Source of the DNA: an uncultured Clostridia bacterium
GTDB taxonomy: Bacteria; Bacillota; Clostridia; Christensenellales; Borkfalkiaceae
Length of the DNA: 64,000 bases
Direction of reading: 5' to 3'
NCBI GenBank assembly: GCA_947630605.1
Contig: CANRIO010000001.1
Span: forward strand, 1-64,000
The translations under genes and the position numbers were made by a program. Under the pieces are notes generated by a model. The model saw only the letters and a program-made list of their open reading frames with translations, was not told the DNA's origin and did no database searches. How positions within the stretch are numbered: position 1 is the stretch's first letter; each line of letters opens with the position of its first letter. Shown here in pieces: positions 39,601-47,277 of this stretch.

Positions 39601-39617
39601 ACCATCAACTTTTTCAT
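30633..39617 (-). CDS. Giant (~2,994 aa) membrane-anchored surface protein with Big2/Ig-like repeats
   Basis: N-terminal TM (MKKLMVSTIILLPILLLAILLVSG), Big2-like LKWTSDNDDILHVSANGTITARGAGKATITATS, five long repeats (GxMxGKKxY, NHTxxxxYx, GGFATVTVT). Confidence 0.88.
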   Translation of the reverse strand: MKKLMVSTIILLPILLLAILLVSGAIMSMVTHIYVESVEFIKNEALILTMSDENAPPTYDVTDEITILPLRAKNRDLKFGTDDESIVTVDENGVVKASYYGETYIYVVSKENKAAIAKRKVIVTDTKVHAISLNRDAIGKTDLYEGEKLELSVSFIPKDAENKSLKWTSDNDDILHVSANGTITARGAGKATITATSNDDPTKSDSITFVCHKQLRDLSFETKAVVSPLKEFKLPTVTCVPADADAQITYTSSDESIATVDEEGNVKFSREGQVTITVTGEDFGGHKVVKYKSYTSTDGYYMPPLFSPKEYTVNYEDYKDGTTPLPIAFAPNLAGTSREFKQATFEIPGVLRVDATDQSDIKFYFVGEMPAGRTSIRVDVEAYVYKTGEGKKGTTELFSDYFILKVQRNAASATVSYGETQDVGSIVLHENDDQKTSCSLKFDTSPANAGPNYAIVSALPANHTNEIRYTLAEGDETTAAITAQGKLTFKAPGTVTVTVSFLDAEKHVTIEKKVTVTYAPLIKQEEDVTPPKGIEVVESAEGEEAPEQPPIVLNMGDTEEKQEQGILYFAEPAGTTVAYEVVEEPGADPAEKPAVRIEERNGVQYIVPQRGGFATITITVTPDSPEPVRTRRAQSAADGVKVYTFEVYVDRPVGGEDLAVTLGGSLVPGAIFGTALTSVPYDFTVTEKEGSMQGKKLYLKYTKNGEEVKIYGSDDIAALVSDAGNAIAFGTDLSTLPVTFGVEYTEDALRLHANAKNLETVTRTLTLHRNASEVKVAYGGAEETENIVTNSPTLRFGPDAAVTVLPANHTDTGITYSVSGDGAEFKGSSTLTFTDTAAAHTVTVTISIKRGNEVTFTKEILVTYLPKTDRDIDLGTAEKESFHVLFAKGDMANLYLSVPTGETALAQVAEDGVVELKEISAGAYTLTAKKGGFTTVTVTAGEKEYTVNVFVDVPLSADDFTIKFGEKDPYYNGAGYTFGTADDAVAYTLTVNEKDGSMQGKKLYVTYETVKQEGEADVASLNGSIDFKDQATLVVTFSVKYSDDALGYGAKAETLKVSRSVTLKRNATGANFIYKGEEVENISTTQTTLTFIAGGVESTNASQVGVAVAPANHTNTLSYSLGERTDMASITSTGVLTFKTTEDMTEATKVTVKLSLLGDDGTAVATETIVVTYQPRVKEQVNIELSADKSVQKVLLNFGDTGNIIYSKPTDATVSYEVTGGAGVVEVTEQGSAMPKIVTRQGGFATVTVTVTPTGGGENTVFTIQLYVDRTVKTENYKVQFNGTECTGTFGTTSTTDVPFTVTFDGSGNEGAMEGKKFYISYSLNGEPKHVSAENAGSSFTGTIPFAKDLSALSVTFGVEYDAEATADFDPKQDSGTAIRTIERNVSAITVAYGGATDTVALITRATSLTFGDRAANVTYTLAPENHTENGIQYAVEGNGASFTGNTLSFEGDTLCTVKVLIKTMRGNEVTFTKEITVTHLPATDKDIDFGTAESLTQNIVLAPNGTARIYFTVQNGDEIGEKVTLGDDSVVRVEKVSEGIEGAYTVTALKGGFATVTVTAGEKRYTLNVYVDAAVKDEDLQVDIGNADTLGTTAESVSFTVTVDNSDGKMEGKKLVVTYGKNTAEVAMTTEGTVNKYTGTIPFGKGLGSLKVTFGVEYTAESIETYHVDNDGLKAITVEKTLQRNAETLTLDYSKVVTSEDRYDISDIMHVAPEAHTDVVSYSIKEGEGIASVDGSGVLTFQKEGVVTVTVAMKRGETTLTLSKEITVGYAAYEEGGNLKKIDFAEGENNIVLKYGMAQEQAAFYFTLAEGQEVSCGASEDDVVALEEKNGTWYIVPQKGGFATVTLTIDGKPCTVKVYVDVPVTEESFTIEFQTNGKFLDHVSVGEYISSVYYEEEYIYHTYYGEISGYTVTMADENGSMAGKKLHVLFDGKELLTGEDGTLTLSGGKVTLSGTDYHKFTFSVEYTNDATAFVGEEDNGTKAVDRYVRSSQGTLLSKPTITYHKGDHNTTSEARFTLNPNGPTDIEFIEVESYYSFGITGVKVNERSGLLDPIDTQDKYMNFVLASNVKLTGSGAVTKYGVSAAYGSITQIDLKAVKYCQNEIMYLEIFGQSFELNVSVVARTQTIEVKGGTGANLITLDKTTKYRTVLDSLTFQVEIGRNDEIDIPNKNIQWCFDGESWDHTVTSNSVNTTVTVTGIASSGSNSLFFRSADGGAEIQILLEHVANPEFGYDLFVIDSIERNTFASIEDVSGGETLNYTVPGDMQGAITFEIKVDAENYLGGYEAQDFSGRIVEPEDPTGWTISVEEEQGQIIFHTESTGDFKITCAVIAYGKTINVTLSHYNLSIVFPGFDSGNKANGGDVYKGYQQVRVFAKHSDYGAGVVDYFKLPIRAIKNASTTAEQIPVADLTWTFTGFKGNAPMSGENVFTLTQTGTQVTFTKGSHTTVYTIVPGANGASSKLQTADGTPIAEGGKYLGTTKVPWVDVYAEAGYAHLYFGGFTGLSETDVQNDYFGNFDEKPKYTQKQPTAADNSGRDFTVSTETSYTFLRVGATFGAGYNEDGKGKDSYFNFNILADDALVNVFNATGFNTNSNVVLQTNLYGPGELGADTKEDEKAKANDLYLNNAGTLGKTTIYGNGYQVNFEAKTASMSSYSESDGITVNRAYNTIIKCANPTEEISSTMQKMVLKMEYAYYCDLSYYYKFNPSGNTFYTKNTVFSCVPKTAVQLYYNGLSMYAENIVMTEVGTSVQADNGSEQEINFYYKGTIDILNYFNQPALLNLNSMVGGMFNMVVPSVKDYFEWHGKTVSADANSLIGTDRIYVNVLAFAASDLSGKTYVWTNGEYKPLSDGAGALNENARLVSKNLLFSYYALTYEMMNGEARLDNATAVMSGSKFTGNADMNSLFSDNRYIRLQCEFKDKDVRNYEHIKWHKENVYRDYSIIGDREGHTENLKNSLKGVQWPDGSGVDANGTAYAPAAAFARMLSETTLPGKED

Positions 39618-39776
39618 AGGAACACCTCTTTTTTCTTTCTGAGTTTTTATGTTTCCGCCCGCTCTGCAGTAGCGGCGTGTCACTGCCGCACGGATCCGGA
39701 AGGGAGAGGGGAGGACGATATAGATAAGGGGGACATAGACGAGTGGTGGGAAATCGTGCTTTCCGGCACCGTCTCG

Positions 39777-41378
39777 TCAGATTTCGATTTTCCTGTACTT
39801 CTTATTTGCCGTCGTAAGGAAGATCACGATGTTGAGGAGCGCATACAAAAGTACGGCGCCTGCCGAGAGAATGTATGCGAGCCGCTTTCCTCCATCGACG
39901 GATTTGGGAAGCAGCAGTCCGCACACACCGAAGAGCGCGGCGATCACAAACCCGATGAGGAGCATATAGATGATGTTGATCTCTTCCGCCTCTCCGTTTG
40001 CCTTGGGCTTTAAGTTGGGGTTCGCAAGGTTCAGATTGATCCCGTTGAACACAAGCCCCACCGCAAAGAGCGCCTCGACGATGACGAGAACGAAGAGTTC
40101 CTGCCTGTCCAGAAAGTGCAGGGCCGCAAGGATGATCGCACTCAAAAGCAGTGCGCCGAGGCTCACGCAGATGTGGAGCGACGCCTTCACCGAGAGCTGG
40201 CTGCGGTAGGAGACGGGCACGAGCTTGGTGATATAGAACCGCTTGCCCTCGACGCTTAAGATCTCTCCCGTAAAGGAGCAGATCATCGCCATGAACATGG
40301 AGACCACGAGCATGGATACCCCGAAGTTGATGCCCGATCCCATTTCCGCTTTGCCGACGATATCGGCAAGACGGTTGCAGAAGAACACCATGACGGGGGT
40401 GGAGATCGCAACGCCGAGATAGAAGTAGGAATACGTCTTGGAGCGGAGCATATCCTTGAAGGTGTGGCGGAAGATCGCCCCGCTGCTGCCGAGATCGTCG
40501 ATCTCGGTGCGTTTGATCGCCCCGCCCGCGCCGTTTTCGAGCGCCTTTGTGCGCACATTCGTACACACAAGCCGCGCAAGCGCAATGCCGAGCGCCATGA
40601 GCACGACGCCCCCGCCAATGAGTACGCCGAGGCTGAGCCAGATCTTTTCGAAGAAGATAAGGTTCCCCAAATAGAAGAGGGGATTATAGTAGGCGTCCAG
40701 CGCGGAGAGGAGCCCATCCCAGATCTCGAGGGTCCCCTCTTCCCAATTTCTGTGGATGAAGAACTGCGCAAGCACGGTGAGGATGTAGTAGTACAGCGCA
40801 AAGCAGCCCGCGAGGAAGAGGACGAAGACGATGATCCGCGCGATGCCGTGCTTCTCCAAAAGGGTGGAGATATACATCACGGGGATCGCGATGAAGACGG
40901 AGAGGACGAAGGGGACAAGGGGCATAAAGATCAGCCCGAGGAGCATGCCCATCCCGTAGGAGAGCGTGAGGCATTTCGCCGCGACCCCGAAGACAAGCAT
41001 CACGGGAAGCAGCAAGAGCGCGGAATAGATCCAAAGGTCGATGTAGTTCAGAATGAGCTCGCCCATGAACAGCTTGAAGGGCGAGAGCGGAAACCGCGCG
41101 GTGATCGCGAAATCTGCAGGGCGGTATAGCCTTTTGACCTGCATCCCCGTCGCGGCGACCGTAAGGCCTGCGGCGATCACGGTAAGATAGAGCACGAAGA
41201 TCTTCTTGGGCGTAACCATCAGATTGGCCTTCAAAACGAAGGTAAGCACCAAGACGAGCGCCAGGACGATGGCGATCGCAAGAACCGCCGCAATGCCCGT
41301 CATAAATGCGCTCACCTTGCTGTTGTTGCGGTTGAAGCCCCATTTGAGCTTGAGCTGTAAGCGAATATAATCACGCAT
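39777..41378 (-). CDS. ABC transporter permease (ABC-2/ABC exporter-like)
   Basis: Multi-TM protein starting MRDYIRLQLKLKWGFNRNNSK; overlaps the ATPase gene. Confidence 0.8.
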   Translation of the reverse strand: MRDYIRLQLKLKWGFNRNNSKVSAFMTGIAAVLAIAIVLALVLVLTFVLKANLMVTPKKIFVLYLTVIAAGLTVAATGMQVKRLYRPADFAITARFPLSPFKLFMGELILNYIDLWIYSALLLLPVMLVFGVAAKCLTLSYGMGMLLGLIFMPLVPFVLSVFIAIPVMYISTLLEKHGIARIIVFVLFLAGCFALYYYILTVLAQFFIHRNWEEGTLEIWDGLLSALDAYYNPLFYLGNLIFFEKIWLSLGVLIGGGVVLMALGIALARLVCTNVRTKALENGAGGAIKRTEIDDLGSSGAIFRHTFKDMLRSKTYSYFYLGVAISTPVMVFFCNRLADIVGKAEMGSGINFGVSMLVVSMFMAMICSFTGEILSVEGKRFYITKLVPVSYRSQLSVKASLHICVSLGALLLSAIILAALHFLDRQELFVLVIVEALFAVGLVFNGINLNLANPNLKPKANGEAEEINIIYMLLIGFVIAALFGVCGLLLPKSVDGGKRLAYILSAGAVLLYALLNIVIFLTTANKKYRKIEI

Positions 41379-42330
41379 CACGTCTTCCCCCGCCCTTGTT
41401 GGAATTCTTGTTATCGTTCTCCGTCTTCGCCGCGGGGGCGCATCCTCCGGGAGCGCAGGGCGCCGCATAGGGGTTGGGCGCGGGGGTGACGATCTGCGGA
41501 TAGACGGGGATGGGGGGAATGACGATAGGATAGGCGACGCCTCTCAGATGGGTCGCATCAAATCCCTGCGGACATCCTGCGGGCGCGAAAGAGGGCTGCG
41601 CCGCAGTCTGCGTCTCCTCCTGCATTCCGTTAAGTTCCATATAATATTTGTCGAGACTGAAATCCTTCTGCACACGCAGATCGACGATGTTTGCGAGCTC
41701 GCCCTTTCTGATGAAGACGACCTTATCGCAGACTTTGCGCACGACATCGAGATTGTGCGAGGAGAAGAGCACGGCGTGTCTGAAGTCGGCATAGTCACGG
41801 ATATAGTTGCACAGAAGCATCATCGTCTGGTGGTCGAGGCCGACCATCGGCTCGTCGAGGATCCAGAGCTTGGGCCTGTGGACGAGCGCACCTAAAATGC
41901 AGATCTTCTGCCGCATGCCGTGGGAATAGCTCGCGATCTGGGTATCGAGGGCGTATTTTATGCCGAAGTGCTCGGCAAGTTCCCCTGTGGCATAATTCTT
42001 TTGTTTCTTCGTCGCGCCGTAGAGACTGCCCATATAGTTGATATACTCCCTGCCCGTCAGCTTCTCATAGACGGAATGGTCGTCGGGAACATATCCCACG
42101 AGCCTTTTGGCTTTTTCGGGCTGCTTGTTTACGTCGTAGCCGCCGATCTCGATGCTGCCCTCACGGAAGGGGAGCACGCCGATGATGCTCTTGATGATAG
42201 TTGATTTGCCCGCGCCGTTGCTGCCGACAAGGCCGACCACTTCGCCCGTGGCAACGGAAAAACTGATGTTCTTCGCGGAATAGTTCGGATTCTTTGCGTA
42301 CTTCTTGGAAAAATTCTTGAGTTCCAGCAT
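41371..42330 (-). CDS. ABC transporter ATP-binding protein with Pro-rich C-terminal tail
   Basis: GSNGAGKST Walker A, ASYSHGMRQK signature, LWILDEPMVGLD Walker B; SD GGAAGGAG. Confidence 0.93.
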   Translation of the reverse strand: MLELKNFSKKYAKNPNYSAKNISFSVATGEVVGLVGSNGAGKSTIIKSIIGVLPFREGSIEIGGYDVNKQPEKAKRLVGYVPDDHSVYEKLTGREYINYMGSLYGATKKQKNYATGELAEHFGIKYALDTQIASYSHGMRQKICILGALVHRPKLWILDEPMVGLDHQTMMLLCNYIRDYADFRHAVLFSSHNLDVVRKVCDKVVFIRKGELANIVDLRVQKDFSLDKYYMELNGMQEETQTAAQPSFAPAGCPQGFDATHLRGVAYPIVIPPIPVYPQIVTPAPNPYAAPCAPGGCAPAAKTENDNKNSNKGGGRRDA

Positions 42331-42455
42331 TTGCTCTCCTTCCTGCGTTTTTTGTATTACTTCTGAAAGTCTTACCCTATTATATAAGGGCACATGGAAT
42401 GCAAAGTAATTTTAGCAAAGCAACTTAAAAAAATCAAACTTCTAAACCGAAATGT

Positions 42456-42467
42456 CCCCCCCCCCCC
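42456..42467. repeat. Poly-C(12) homopolymer tract
   Basis: 12 consecutive C in an AT-rich intergenic region. Confidence 0.95.
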
Positions 42468-42717
42468 GATGTTTCAATATATCAAATTTTGAAAATTTTT
42501 GTTGCGTATCGTCACGAAATCGGTCGAATTTTATCGATTTTCAATAATTTTAATTCACATTATAACATTTTTGGGGAGGGAAAGCGTGCAAACGGGCGGC
42601 CGCCTTCATCGCAAAAACACGCAACTTGCGCGCGTGCGCACAATGGGCGCGTCATCTTAAATATAGGTCGTGCGCCCGCTCACGCAGGCGCACGCGCAGG
42701 CGAGCGCGAGGCCCGTA

Positions 42718-42747
42718 AAAAAAAACGACCCGGAGGGGTCGTTTTTT
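42718..42747. terminator. Bidirectional intrinsic terminator
   Basis: AAAAACGACCC-ggag-GGGTCGTTTTTT. Confidence 0.8.
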
Positions 42748-42833
42748 GGTGCCGGTGGTCGGGCTCGAACCGACACGGGTTTTATCCCGAGGGATTTTAA
42801 GTCCCTTGCGTCTGCCAATTCCACCACACCGGC
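42746..42833 (-). tRNA. tRNA-Leu (TAA)
   Basis: GCCGGTG/CACCGGC acceptor, loop CTTAAAA, long variable arm, GGTTCGAGCC T-arm, CCA. Confidence 0.95.
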
Positions 42834-43046
42834 GCATGATGGATTATACCACGGCGGAGGGAAAATGTCAACAAAACGCCCGCTTGAAGCGGCGGAAAAG
42901 TGGCGGGCGGCGCAATATTTTTCAAAAACGGTTGCAAAGCGGGGCAGTTTATGGTATAGTGATAGAGCCCGTGCGGGCAAAAATCCGCCTATCCCATCTG
43001 CCGGTCGCCTCCTTCGCGGTCGGACGATTTTTTCTCGGAGGGTGCA

Positions 43047-44420
43047 ATGAACAACTACGATGTGATCATAATCGGCGCAGGTCCCGGGGGGATCTTTTCC
43101 GCATATGAAATTTCTCACGCGCGGCCCGATCTCAAAGTGGCCGTCCTCGAGGCGGGGCATGCCTTGGAGAAGCGCAAGTGTCCCATCGACGGGGAGAAGG
43201 TGAAGAGCTGTATCAGCTGCAAGACCTGTTCCGTCATGAGCGGTTTCGGCGGGGCGGGGGCCTTTTCGGACGGGAAGTACAACATCACCAACGATTTCGG
43301 CGGCACCCTGCACGAATACATCGGCAAGAAGCGCGCCCTCGAGCTCATGCACTATGTGGATGAGATCAACCTTCGCTTCGGCGGGGCGGGGACGAAGCTC
43401 TATTCCACGGCGGGCAGCGGGCTCAAGACGGAGTGTATCAAGCACGATCTGCACCTTCTCGACGCCTCCGTGCGCCACTTGGGGACGGACATCAACTACG
43501 TCGTCCTCGAGAACCTCTATGCCGAGCTCAAAGGCCGCGTGGACTTCTATTTCGATAACCCCGTTGTCCGTCTCAACGTGTGCGAGGACGGCTACGAGGC
43601 GGTGTGTGCCGACCGCACCTTCAAGTGCCGCAACTGCATCATGTCGGTGGGGAGGAGCGGAAGCAAGTGGATGGAACACCTCTGCAAGGAGCTCGATATC
43701 CCCACCCGTTCCAACCGCGTGGACATCGGCGTGCGCGTCGAACTTCCCGCCGAAGTTTTCTCCCATGTGACGGACGAACTCTACGAGAGCAAGATCGTCT
43801 ACCGCACCCAAAAGTACGGCGACCTCGTGCGCACCTTCTGCATGAACCCCCGCGGCGCAGTCGTGTATGAGAACACCAACGGCATCATCACGGTCAACGG
43901 CCACAGCTATGAGGACCCCGCAAAGCACACCGCAAACACCAACTTCGCCCTCCTCGTCGCGAAGCACTTCTCCGAACCCTTCAAAGATTCCAACGGCTAC
44001 GGCGAATCCATCGCAAAGCTCTCCAATCTCTTGGGCGGCGGCGTCATGGTGCAGCGCTTCGGCGACCTCATCCGCGGGAGAAGGTCCACGCCGAGCAGGA
44101 TCGAAGAGTCCTTCGTCATGCCCACCCTCAAGGCGACGCCGGGGGATCTGAGCCTCGTGCTCCCCAAACGCATCTTAGATGGCATCATCGAGATGATCTA
44201 CGCCCTCGACAAAGTTGCCCCGGGCACCGCCAACGACGACACCCTCCTCTATGGCGTGGAAGTCAAGTTCTACAATATGGAGGTGGAGGTGGACGAACGG
44301 CTCTGTTCCCGCTACGAGGGGCTGTACGTCATCGGGGACGGAAGCGGCATCACGCACTCCCTCTCCCACGCCTCGGCGAGCGGCGTCCACGTCGCCCGCG
44401 ACATCATCGAAAGGCTTTGA
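43047..44420 (+). CDS. NAD(P)/FAD-dependent oxidoreductase
   Basis: DVIIIGAGPGGIFSAYEI dinucleotide-binding motif, GLYVIGDGSGITHSLSHASASGVHVA. Confidence 0.88.
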   Translation: MNNYDVIIIGAGPGGIFSAYEISHARPDLKVAVLEAGHALEKRKCPIDGEKVKSCISCKTCSVMSGFGGAGAFSDGKYNITNDFGGTLHEYIGKKRALELMHYVDEINLRFGGAGTKLYSTAGSGLKTECIKHDLHLLDASVRHLGTDINYVVLENLYAELKGRVDFYFDNPVVRLNVCEDGYEAVCADRTFKCRNCIMSVGRSGSKWMEHLCKELDIPTRSNRVDIGVRVELPAEVFSHVTDELYESKIVYRTQKYGDLVRTFCMNPRGAVVYENTNGIITVNGHSYEDPAKHTANTNFALLVAKHFSEPFKDSNGYGESIAKLSNLLGGGVMVQRFGDLIRGRRSTPSRIEESFVMPTLKATPGDLSLVLPKRILDGIIEMIYALDKVAPGTANDDTLLYGVEVKFYNMEVEVDERLCSRYEGLYVIGDGSGITHSLSHASASGVHVARDIIERL

Positions 44421-44448
44421 AAAAATCGGCTTCGGCCGATTTTTTTTA
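44421..44448 (+). terminator. Intrinsic terminator
   Basis: ATCGGC-ttcg-GCCGAT + T8. Confidence 0.85.
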
Positions 44449-44565
44449 CCCGCGAAAGGGGAGAGTGGAAAAAACTGCCTGCAAATTCTTGAAAAATAAA
44501 ATCTTGCGTGATAAAATAAAAGTTGCATTTTTTATACATATAATTTTTCCGGAGGAATTGCAACC

Positions 44566-47127
44566 ATGAACAGGAAATTCATTGCAGTCGCTGCGCTGGC
44601 CGCCACGGCGGCCCTTTCGTTGGGGCTCGCGGCGTGCGCCATCAAGAAGGCTCCCTCGGGCGGCGGGGAAGGCGGACATACGCACACCTTTACGTGGGTC
44701 TACAACGAAGACGCGACCTGCTATGCGGACGGCACCGAGACGGAGCACTGCACTTGCGGCGAGACGGGCAAGACGCGCGTTAAGGAAAACAGTAAACGCA
44801 GCCACGACTTAAAGAGCGTCCCCGCGAAGGCGGCGACCTGCGCGGAGAGCGGCTACAACGCCCACACCGAATGTTCCTATTGCGGCTATTCGGCGGACAT
44901 CGAATACACCGACGCCCTCCATGTGGAATATTGGCTGAGCGGAAGCGGATACAGCGTGGATGGGCTCAGCGAGGAGTGCGATCACACGGAGGTCAAGATC
45001 CCCGAGACCTACAAGGGGCTTCCCGTGTTTGGCATGGAAGAGGGGGCATTTGCGTATAATGAGACGCTCGAAAAGGTCGAACTTCCCGACAGCATGAAAT
45101 GGATGGTGGGCGGATGCTTTGACGATTCCGCCTACTTTGAAAATGAAGAAAATTGGGATGAGAGCGGCGCACTCTATGTAGGGAACCACCTCATCGCGGT
45201 CAAGTCCGAGACGAAGGGCGCGTTCACCGTCAAGGCGGGGACGAAGGTCATCTCGGGGTGCGCATTTATGTGGTGTGACCAAATCACGAGCGTCTCCGTT
45301 CCCGAAGGCGTCACGGCGATCGGGCCGAATGCGTTTACGGGATGCGAAAAGCTTGAAAGTGTCACCCTTCCCGACAGTCTGGAGGTGATCGGCATGGAGG
45401 CCTTCTCGGAGACCGCCCTCTTCAATGCGTCCAAGAATTGGAAGGACGGTGCGCTCTATATTGGCAACCACCTCATCTCCGTGCAGCGGGAGACGGAGGG
45501 CGCATTCACCGTCAAAGAGGGGACGAAGGCGATCGCTTCCGGGGCCTTTATGTATTGCAAAAATATCACGAGCGTCTCCATCCCCGAGGGGATCAAGGCG
45601 ATCGAGATGTATACCTTCTACGAGTGTGATGCCCTGACTTCCGTCAATATCCCCGCGAGCGTCACAGAGATCGGACAATACGCCTTCATCTGCCGCAGCC
45701 TTGAAAATCTGACGCTCGCCAAGGGAAGCCACCTCACCTATATCGGGGATTGCGCGTTTGTGGAGAGCCCCATCAAGTCCTTCGACCTTCCCGAGGGGCT
45801 AAAGACTCTCGGCGCGAGTGCGTTCCTGAAAGCCAAGATCACGAAGGTGAGCATCCCCGCGAGCACCGTCTTCGTCAGCGACGCTCCCTACCTTGACTGC
45901 GGCCTCATCGAGAGCGTCGAAGTCGCGGAGGGCAATCCCTTCTACACTGCAAAGGGGAACTGTCTCATCGACAGCAGGACGAAGAATCTGATACAGGGCT
46001 GTAAAAACAGTGTCATCCCCGCGGACGAGAGCGTGACGAGCATCGGAGAATATGCGTTCAGCGGCGCGGATATGAAGAGCTTGAAGATCCCCGCGAACAT
46101 CATAGAGATCGGAATGTATTCCTTTGAAGGCTGCCCTCTCGAGAGCATCGAGGTCGCCGCGGACAATCCCGTCTACCGTGCGGCGGGGAACTGCCTCATC
46201 GAGCGGGAGGGCGGGATCTTGCTCCGCGGCAGCAATAAAAGCGTCATCCCCACGGACGGGAGCATATCGGAGATCTCGGAAAATGCGTTCAGCGACTGCA
46301 CATCCCTCAAGTCGCTCTACATTCCCGCAAGCGTCGATTACATCGCATACAGCGCATTTGCGGGTTGTAACGGCGTCGAGAGCATCGAGGTCGCCGAGGG
46401 GAACGAAAACTATCTTGCCGAAGGGAACTGCCTCATCGAGAGGGAAACGAGTTCCCTCATCTTCGGTTGTAAAAACAGTGTCATTCCCGCCGGAGGGAAG
46501 GTAAAAAAGATCGCGTCGTGTGCCTTTCAGGATATCGTAGACCTTGAGAGCGTCGTCATTCCCGAGGGCGTTACCTTTATCGATGCCGCCGCCTTTTCGG
46601 GCTGCACTTCGCTCAGGCACATCTCGATCCCCGCGAGCGTCACAAAGATTGGGAACGGCATGTGGACTTCGAATCCGTTCGAAGCTTGCCCCGCCATCGA
46701 GAGCATCGAGGTCGCCGAGGGGAATGAAAAGTATTTTGTCGAAGGAAACTGCCTCATCGAGAGGGAGAGCAAAACGTTGATCGCCGGCTGCAAGACAAGC
46801 GTTATCCCCGCGGACGGAAGCGTGACGAGCATCGGAGGATATGCATTCTGCGGATGCACTTTGCTTGAGAGCATCGTCATTCCCGAAAGCATCGAAGAGA
46901 TTTTGTGGGGAGCATTCGACGATACATCTCTCGGGAAGATCTACTACGGCGGAACGGCGGAGGCATGGGAAATGGTCGGCAACGAGCTCTTTGACCCCGA
47001 GTCGCCGGCGGACATCAAGGTGTATTTCTTCTCCGAAGACGCCCCGACGGCGGCGCAGTGGGAAGCGTGCGGGAATTGGTGGCATTACACCGCACAGGGC
47101 ACAGTCGCCGAATGGGTGAAGCCGTAA
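44566..47127 (+). CDS. BspA-like LRR_5 surface lipoprotein with CxxCG repeats
   Basis: Lipobox LAAC; HTFTWVYNEDATCYADGTETEHCTCG; multiple IxxxAFxxCxxLxSVxIP repeats. Confidence 0.9.
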   Translation: MNRKFIAVAALAATAALSLGLAACAIKKAPSGGGEGGHTHTFTWVYNEDATCYADGTETEHCTCGETGKTRVKENSKRSHDLKSVPAKAATCAESGYNAHTECSYCGYSADIEYTDALHVEYWLSGSGYSVDGLSEECDHTEVKIPETYKGLPVFGMEEGAFAYNETLEKVELPDSMKWMVGGCFDDSAYFENEENWDESGALYVGNHLIAVKSETKGAFTVKAGTKVISGCAFMWCDQITSVSVPEGVTAIGPNAFTGCEKLESVTLPDSLEVIGMEAFSETALFNASKNWKDGALYIGNHLISVQRETEGAFTVKEGTKAIASGAFMYCKNITSVSIPEGIKAIEMYTFYECDALTSVNIPASVTEIGQYAFICRSLENLTLAKGSHLTYIGDCAFVESPIKSFDLPEGLKTLGASAFLKAKITKVSIPASTVFVSDAPYLDCGLIESVEVAEGNPFYTAKGNCLIDSRTKNLIQGCKNSVIPADESVTSIGEYAFSGADMKSLKIPANIIEIGMYSFEGCPLESIEVAADNPVYRAAGNCLIEREGGILLRGSNKSVIPTDGSISEISENAFSDCTSLKSLYIPASVDYIAYSAFAGCNGVESIEVAEGNENYLAEGNCLIERETSSLIFGCKNSVIPAGGKVKKIASCAFQDIVDLESVVIPEGVTFIDAAAFSGCTSLRHISIPASVTKIGNGMWTSNPFEACPAIESIEVAEGNEKYFVEGNCLIERESKTLIAGCKTSVIPADGSVTSIGGYAFCGCTLLESIVIPESIEEILWGAFDDTSLGKIYYGGTAEAWEMVGNELFDPESPADIKVYFFSEDAPTAAQWEACGNWWHYTAQGTVAEWVKP

Positions 47128-47180
47128 CGTTTGCGCAGAGCACAAAACCGTCCGAAGGACAAGACTTAAAACATAAAAAG

Positions 47181-47225
47181 GCCGCCGAGGTGGGTACCAT
47201 GTCCGCCCCGGCGGTTGTTTTTTTG
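47181..47225 (+). terminator. Terminator-like hairpin
   Basis: CCGCCG..CGGCGG then TTGTTTTTTTG. Confidence 0.5.
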
Positions 47226-47277
47226 AAATTAAGAATTAAGAATGGGGGATGAAGAATGGAGAATGTGAAAGGGCCAA

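Noticed and set aside
42489-42837. ORFs at 42489-42800 (+) and 42652-42837 (-) around tRNA-Leu
   Set aside because: Read through the tRNA-Leu gene and terminator; no coding signature
42657-43967. 436-aa minus-strand ORF
   Set aside because: Antisense of the FAD oxidoreductase and tRNA-Leu region
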